Source: an uncultured Victivallales bacterium (GTDB lineage: Bacteria; Verrucomicrobiota; Lentisphaeria; Oligosphaerales; JAFGRS01). From it: a DNA stretch of 9,563 nucleotides. Under the pieces are notes generated by a model, which had not been told where the DNA came from, made no database searches, and saw only the letters and a program-made list of their open reading frames with translations. A program made the position numbers and the translations under genes. Positions 1 to 6,400 of this stretch are shown in pieces; position 1 is the first letter of the stretch, and each line of letters starts with the position of its first letter. The DNA lies in assembly GCA_903834675.1 (NCBI GenBank), contig CAILKC010000840.1, positions 1 through 9,563 on the forward strand. The letters are read 5' to 3'.

Positions 1-1
1 G

Positions 2-490
2 AACCTCGCTGCCGGCACGCTGTCGCTCCCCGTTGCCAACGGGTCGGCCTTTGCCAATGGCGACACCGTGTTGGTGATCCAGATGCAGAACGGCACCGAT
101 GGCCAGGTCGGCTTCCACGAGTACGCCACCGTTGCCGCGGGAGGCGGAACGAACCTTTTGACCCTGTCTGCGGGGCTGACCTACACCTATCGGTCCACGC
201 TCTTCGACGGCGCCGAATCCCAGGTGGCGCAGGTGGTACGTGTGCCCAACTACACCAGCGTTACCGTTCGCGCCAACGCCTCCCTGACCGCCCCGGCGTG
301 GGACGGCAAGTGCGGCGGCATCCTGGTGTTCTTCGCCGGGGGCACGGTCACCGTCGAGCCCAACGGCCTCATCCATGCCGACGCCCGCGGTTTCCGCGGT
401 ACCGACCCGCGTACCTCGCTGTACCGCTACGCCACCGGGCAGCAGGGCGAGTCAGCTCTGGGGCGCGGCACTCAATCGTTCGCCGCCAAC
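2..490 (+). other. Conserved N-terminal domain of the giant protein (GDTVLVIQMQ / QVVRVPNY type)
   Basis: This part holds the patterns GDTVLVIQMQNG, then TLSAGLTYTY, then QVAQVVRVPNYTSVTV (about residues 52-67), then WDGKCGGILVFFAGG with a lone Cys82, and GLIHADARGFRG. I recognise this order as a recurring module that precedes Gly-rich blocks in large secreted proteins of environmental bacteria, but I cannot give a family name from memory. The alternating hydrophobic pattern suggests beta strands. It starts outside the window, so its N-terminal limit is unknown. It may cap or nucleate the following glycine-rich block; that is inference. Confidence 0.55.
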
Positions 491-3400
491 GGCAGCGGCG
501 GCGGCGGCGGCCAAGGCCGCGGCTCCAGTGGTACTGACACCGCCGGTGGCGGCGGTGGCGGCTATGGCACGACGGGCGGCACGGCGGGCGGCTACAGCAA
601 CGGCGCGGGCGGCGTCGGGGGTGGCAGCAGCGGCGATCTGGGCCTTTCGACCTGGCTCCTCGGCGCGGGCGGCGGCGAGGGCGGCGCCGACGAAGACGGC
701 GGTCGCCCAGGCAACGGCGGCCGGGGTGGCGGCATCGTGGCCTTGCGCGCCGCGCGGCTGGTCGTAGACGGGGCCATCCGCAGCAGCGGGGCCAATGGTG
801 GCAACGCCAGCAACGACGTCGGCGGCGGGGGCTGCGGCATGGGCGGCGGCGGCGCGGGCGCCGGCGGCAGCATTCTGCTTGACGTCGTGGTCACTGGCGC
901 GGGCAGTCTCAGCGCCACGGGCGGCAACGGGGGCGGCAACAACGGTTGCGGCGGCGGCGGGGCAGGTGGAGGAGCGGGACGGATCGCTCTCAGCGGCAGC
1001 GTCCTGGGCGTGACGTCGGCCCCAGCAGCCTCCGTGCCCGTACTGTCGCTGCTCGCGCCCCAGGACGTCGGCGCCACCTCTGATTACGCCTGGGACTTCG
1101 GCGCTGGGGCCACCGCCAGCGGCATGACCGCGGCGCACACCTTCCCCAATGTCGAAGGGGACTACCCGGTACGACTCACCGTCACGGACCCCACCGGCCG
1201 GTCAGACAGTGAGGTCGGCCTGGTTCGCCTGCGCGGCGACCCGCCCGTGGCCAACGCTGGCGGACCCTACACCTTCGACGAGCGCTACGCCGTCGGTGGC
1301 GTCTGGACCGTGCCCCTGAATGGCGCCGATTCCACGGACGACAGCGGCAAGCCCCTCACCTACGCCTGGCGCCTCGGGAACAACCTGAACGAAAGCTTCA
1401 ACCAACTCAGCCCGGACGGCATGCCTATCCCCGGCCTGTGGACCTGGTCGCCCGGGGTTAGCATCAACGGCGGCGCTGCCACGATCGTCGGCGCCGGCGC
1501 CTGGAATAACCGCTACCTCGGCACCGTGGTGCAGTATCCCCGCGTCGTCGGCCAATCCTTCTGCGCCCGTATCCTCAGGACCAGCGGCAACGAGGCCATG
1601 TGGGGGCTGAAGAACACCAACAACGACTTCACCTACACCCAGTTCTACTACGCCTTCTACTTCGTGAATAGCGAGATCCAGATCTACGAGAGCGGCAGCG
1701 GTCGCGGTAGGGTTGCGGCGTTCACGAACAACGTTAGTTACGACGTGCGTATCGATGTCGACTACTTCGGCGCTCGCTACTACCTGCGCCAGACCGGCCA
1801 ACCGGCCTGGACCCTGATCTACACCTCGGCCCACAGCGCCGACAGCCCGCTCCGCTTCGGCGCCACGGTCGCCAGCGGAACCCACATTTTCGACGACTGG
1901 ACCGTGACCGATTCCGAGTCCGCCCTCGCCAACCCCACGGTCATGTATCCGCGCCAGGGAACCTACAATGCCTCGCTCACCGTCACCGACTCCGTGCTCC
2001 AGGAAGACACTGACAGCGCCACCATCACGCTGGTCTCCGGACTGCCGCCCACGGCCAACCCCGGCGGCCCCTACGTGATCCCCGAGAGCGCCGCCAACTG
2101 CAACGCCTGGACCCTCCGGTTCGACGGCGGCCTGTCCTCGGATCCGGACAGCACCCTGCGCACCGACGGACTTAGCGGCATCTACCGCTACGCTTGGGAC
2201 TTCGGCGACGGCAGCAGCGGGACCGGCCAGAAGCCGACTCATACCTATGCCAGCAACGGCGCCTACACCGTCACCCTCACCGTTTGGGACCAGGCCTTGC
2301 AGACCGCCTCGGCCCAGACCACCGTTACCACCCAGCCCGGCGCCCCGCCCGTGGCCCGCCCTGGCGCTCCCTATGCCGTCGACGAATATGCGGCCCTGGC
2401 GGGACTGTGGACCGTCAGCTTCGACCGCGCTGACTCATCCGACGATGTCGGCCTATGCAGCTACTCCTGGGACTTCGGTGACGGTTCTGCCTTCGGCACC
2501 GTAGCCAAACCAACCCACCAGTACGCAGCCGTCGGCACCTATACCGTCACCCTCACCGTCAAAGACCACGCCCTGCAAGAACACCGTGCCAGCACGACCG
2601 TGACGGTCACCGCCAACGAGCCGCCCGTCCCCGATCCCGCGGGGCCCTATCTGGTCGATGAAAGCTACGCGCATAACGGCTCCTGGACCTACACCTTCGA
2701 CGGTTCCGGATCAACGGACGACATCGCCATCTGGACCTACGCCTGGAACTTCGGCGACGGCGGCGCCGAGACCGGCGCGACCCCGACCCACGTCTTCGCC
2801 CGCGCCGGAATCTTCGACGCCACCCTGACCGTCACTGACAACGGCCGGCAGGCGCGTAGCGCCACGACCCAGGCGACCGTGCGCGGCAACGGCGTACCCG
2901 TCGCCGACGCCGGAGCGGACATCACCACCGAAGTCGGCCAGCCCATTACCCTCGACGCCTCGAAGTCTACGGACGACTTCGGCATCTGGACCTACGACTG
3001 GGACTACGATGCCCCCCTCAACTGGGATACGGGCGGCGGGGCCCTGGAAGCCGGCGAGGTGATTATCGCCGGCACCTGGAACTGGGGAGACCGCTATCTC
3101 GTCTCAACCACCGCAACGCCCCGCGCGCCCGGGGCCTCCTACACCGGCCGGATTGGCGTCGCTCCGAACACCTCCAGCGAACGCAATGTGATGTGGGGCC
3201 TCAAAGACACCAGCTCAAACTATAGCTACACCGCCTTCACCTACACCATTTACTTCACCAACGGCCGCCTGCGCGTCTACGAACAGGGCTCTGACCGCGG
3301 CGACAAGGGAGCCTACAGCGAAGGCCGATCTTACGAGGCCCGTATCGACCTGAAGACTGCCGGCGCCACCTACTACGTGCGCCCGGTCGGCACCCCGACC

Positions 3401-6400
3401 TGGACGCAGATCCACGACAGCACCTTCGCCGACACCTCACCCCTGCGCCTGGGTGTGACCGTCTACAGCGGCGTCGCGCTCTGTTCGGACTTCCGTGGCC
3501 CGGCCGGCCCGCTGGTTCTACCGCCGTCCCTTCGCCACACGGATACCTCGGTAGAAGTGGTCTACAGCGCCCCGGGCACCTACCACCCCACCGTCACCGT
3601 CACCGACCACGCCAGGCAGTCCAATACCGCCACTACCGTCGTCACGGTCCTGGCAGGCTTGCCACCCGTAGCCGACAACGGCGGACCCTACCTCACCAAC
3701 GAGATGCTGCCGACTCGCCTCAACGGACGCTCCTCGCGCGACGACTTCGGCATCCGCTGGTACGACTGGGACTTCGGCGATGGCCAAAGCCAACGCACCC
3801 GCAATCCCTGGCTGGACCACGTCTACCAGACTGCCGGAACCTACCTCTTGACTCTCACCGTCACCGACTACGCTGGACACACCGCCGTGGACACCAGCAG
3901 CGTCAACGTCAGCGCCGCGCCGGTGGTGGCCTGCGTGCCTTGGCAGATTCAGGGCGGCATCGAAGTCCCGCACGATACTCTCAGTGGCCGACAGATCACC
4001 CTCAAAGGCGTCTGCTGGAGCAAGACCACCCCGGTGACCTACACCTGGGATTTCGGCGATGGCTCGGCCACCGAGTCAGGAACGGCCACGAACCTCTACA
4101 AGATCGAGGCACGGCACACCTACACCGGCATCGAGGGTACCCCCTTCACCGCCCGCCTGACCGTCACCGACGCCGACGGGAGAACCGCCACGGATACCTA
4201 CCCCATCCGGATTCGTACACCCTCCATCGACGTCGAAATCAATATGGCTATCGACGACGGCCTCTGGTGGCTCCATGGACGCCAAACCCGTGACACCTTC
4301 ACCTCGGGCACCTACGCTGACACCGCCATCGGCTATGGCTACTGGACCAACGCCAACGGCTACGGCGAGGCCAACTACAAGATCAGCCCCACCGCCTCGG
4401 CTCTGCAGGGCTTCCACGTCAACGGCCACCGCGAAACCGGCGACATTCGCCAGGACCCCTACGTCGAAACCACCGGCCGCGGCATGCGCTATATCACCTC
4501 GGCCATGCGCCCCATCGCCATCGGTATGCAGACCTACGGAGATCCTGATACCAACCGTAATACCATCGGCATCGAGACCAGCCTCAACAGCGACCAGCGT
4601 GTGCCCTATGAACTCGGCCAGGCCATGGATGCGTTGGTCGCATCCGGAGAGACGGGCACCTATGCCATCACCGGTACGCCGCTGCTCCTGCACCGGACTT
4701 ACCAGGGGATCGTGACCGACATGGTCGACGCCTATGCCTGGGGCCAGTCGGACGGCACCGCGGGCGGCGGCTGGCGCTACACCTGGCACCAGCATCCCGA
4801 CAACTCCGCCGCCCAGTGGGGCGCCATCGGCCTGCTCGCCGCCGAAGAAGTGTTTAGCGTCAAGGTGCCGCAGTGGGTCAAGGACCGCAACAACGTCTGG
4901 CTTACCTACAGTTGGGACGGCACCGGCTTCGGCTACGAAGGGCCCGGCAACGGTAACTGCACCACCCCCTCCGGCATGGTACAGTTGGCTTTCGTTGGCG
5001 CCAATGCCATCGATGACCCCAACACCGCGGCGGACGACCGCGACCGGCGCTGGGCCACGGCCGAGAACTACATCGCCAGCCAGTGGAACACGAGTTGGTG
5101 GCACCCCAACAGCAGCCACAACAACCGCTTCTCCTACTACGCCTACTACGCCTTCACCAAGGCCATGCGCGTCGCTAAACCGCACGCGGTCGAACGCCTG
5201 AAAAGCACGGGCCTAGACTGGTTCAAGGACGATACCAACGGCATTGCGCGGCGCCTCATCAACCGGCAACTCGCCGACGGCAACTGGCCCAAAGACAACT
5301 CCGGCGGCAGTAGCAACTACGTCGGCGATGATCTGACCACGGCCTGGTCCGTGGTCATGCTCAGCCCCACTCTGTTCGTGCAACCGCCGGTCGCCGACGC
5401 CGGCGAAAACCGCGTCTGGGGCCTCGATGTCACCCTGCGCCTGGACGGTTCCCGCTCCTACCACCTCGACCCCTTCCGCGCCATCGTGCGCTACGAATGG
5501 GACCTGGATCAGGATGGCATCTACGACACCAGCAGCACCACCGATCCTACCGTGCAGGTCACCTACACGCCGCCGGGCCTGCTGATCAACGGCAGCCCCG
5601 GCGGTTCCGCCGGCACTACCTATCCGCTGGATTCGCTGCCGCGCAGCCTCACCGTCGCCCTGCGCGTTACCGACAACAACGCCACCGCCATCTCGGACGT
5701 CGACACCGTTACCATCACCCTCGCCATTCCGCCCCGCCCGCCCATCGCGGCTGCCGGGGGGCCGTACCAGGCCCGCGTCGGCGTGCCCATCACCCTCAAC
5801 GGCGGCGGCTCCTTCGACATCGATCCCTCTGACTCCATCATGGCCTGGGAGTGGGACACCGACGGCGACCGCGTCTATGACGATGCCAGCGGCGAAACCG
5901 TGCAGGTGACCTTCAGCTCGGTCGGCCTCTTCAACCTCGGCCTCCGGGTCACCGACGACGCCGTTATGAACGATCTCAACCACGACGGGGTCCGGGACCC
6001 CGAGGAACGCCTTGAGGGCTTCGATTTCACCACGGTCACCGTGGTCACCAACAGCGCTCCCATCCTCAACCGCAGTGCGCGGCTGCGGTTTACCGGTATC
6101 ACGGAGGACACCGCCGACCCGGCCGGAGACACCGTCGAGGCACTGCTCGCCAGCGACCCCGCGGTCCCCACTCCCGCCACCGATCCCGACGACGACCCCA
6201 TCGGCATCGCGGTCACCGGTCTGACCCAGCCTGACAAAGGGATCTGGCAGTACAAGCCCGGCGACAGCGGCGACTGGCTTGCCTTCCCGGACACGCTCAG
6301 CGCCGGGAGCGCCGTGCTCCTGAGCGCTGGCAGCCGCATCCGCTTCGTCCCGGACCTGGCTTACAACAACGGCCAGACGGCCAGCCTCGAGTTCCAGGCC

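Noticed and set aside
68..70. GTG at 68 as the real start codon
   Set aside because: There is no ribosome-binding sequence before it. The preceding 22 codons continue the same domain (SLPVANGSAFANGDT), so the gene very probably begins outside the window.
491..1000. Glycine-rich block as an RTX calcium-binding region
   Set aside because: RTX nonapeptides need a regular GGxGxDxxx with Asp every nine residues. The Gly runs here have no such Asp spacing.
4076..5185. 369-residue minus-strand open frame across the toroid-like domain
   Set aside because: It has the same low-information V/G/A/D composition as the other antisense frames and no recognisable motif, and it overlaps a supported + strand domain.
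4229..5380. Calling the toroid-like domain an active squalene/hopene cyclase or prenyltransferase
   Set aside because: No DxDD motif and no clear Asp/Cys/His zinc set are visible, and its setting in a PKD chain is unlike those enzymes.
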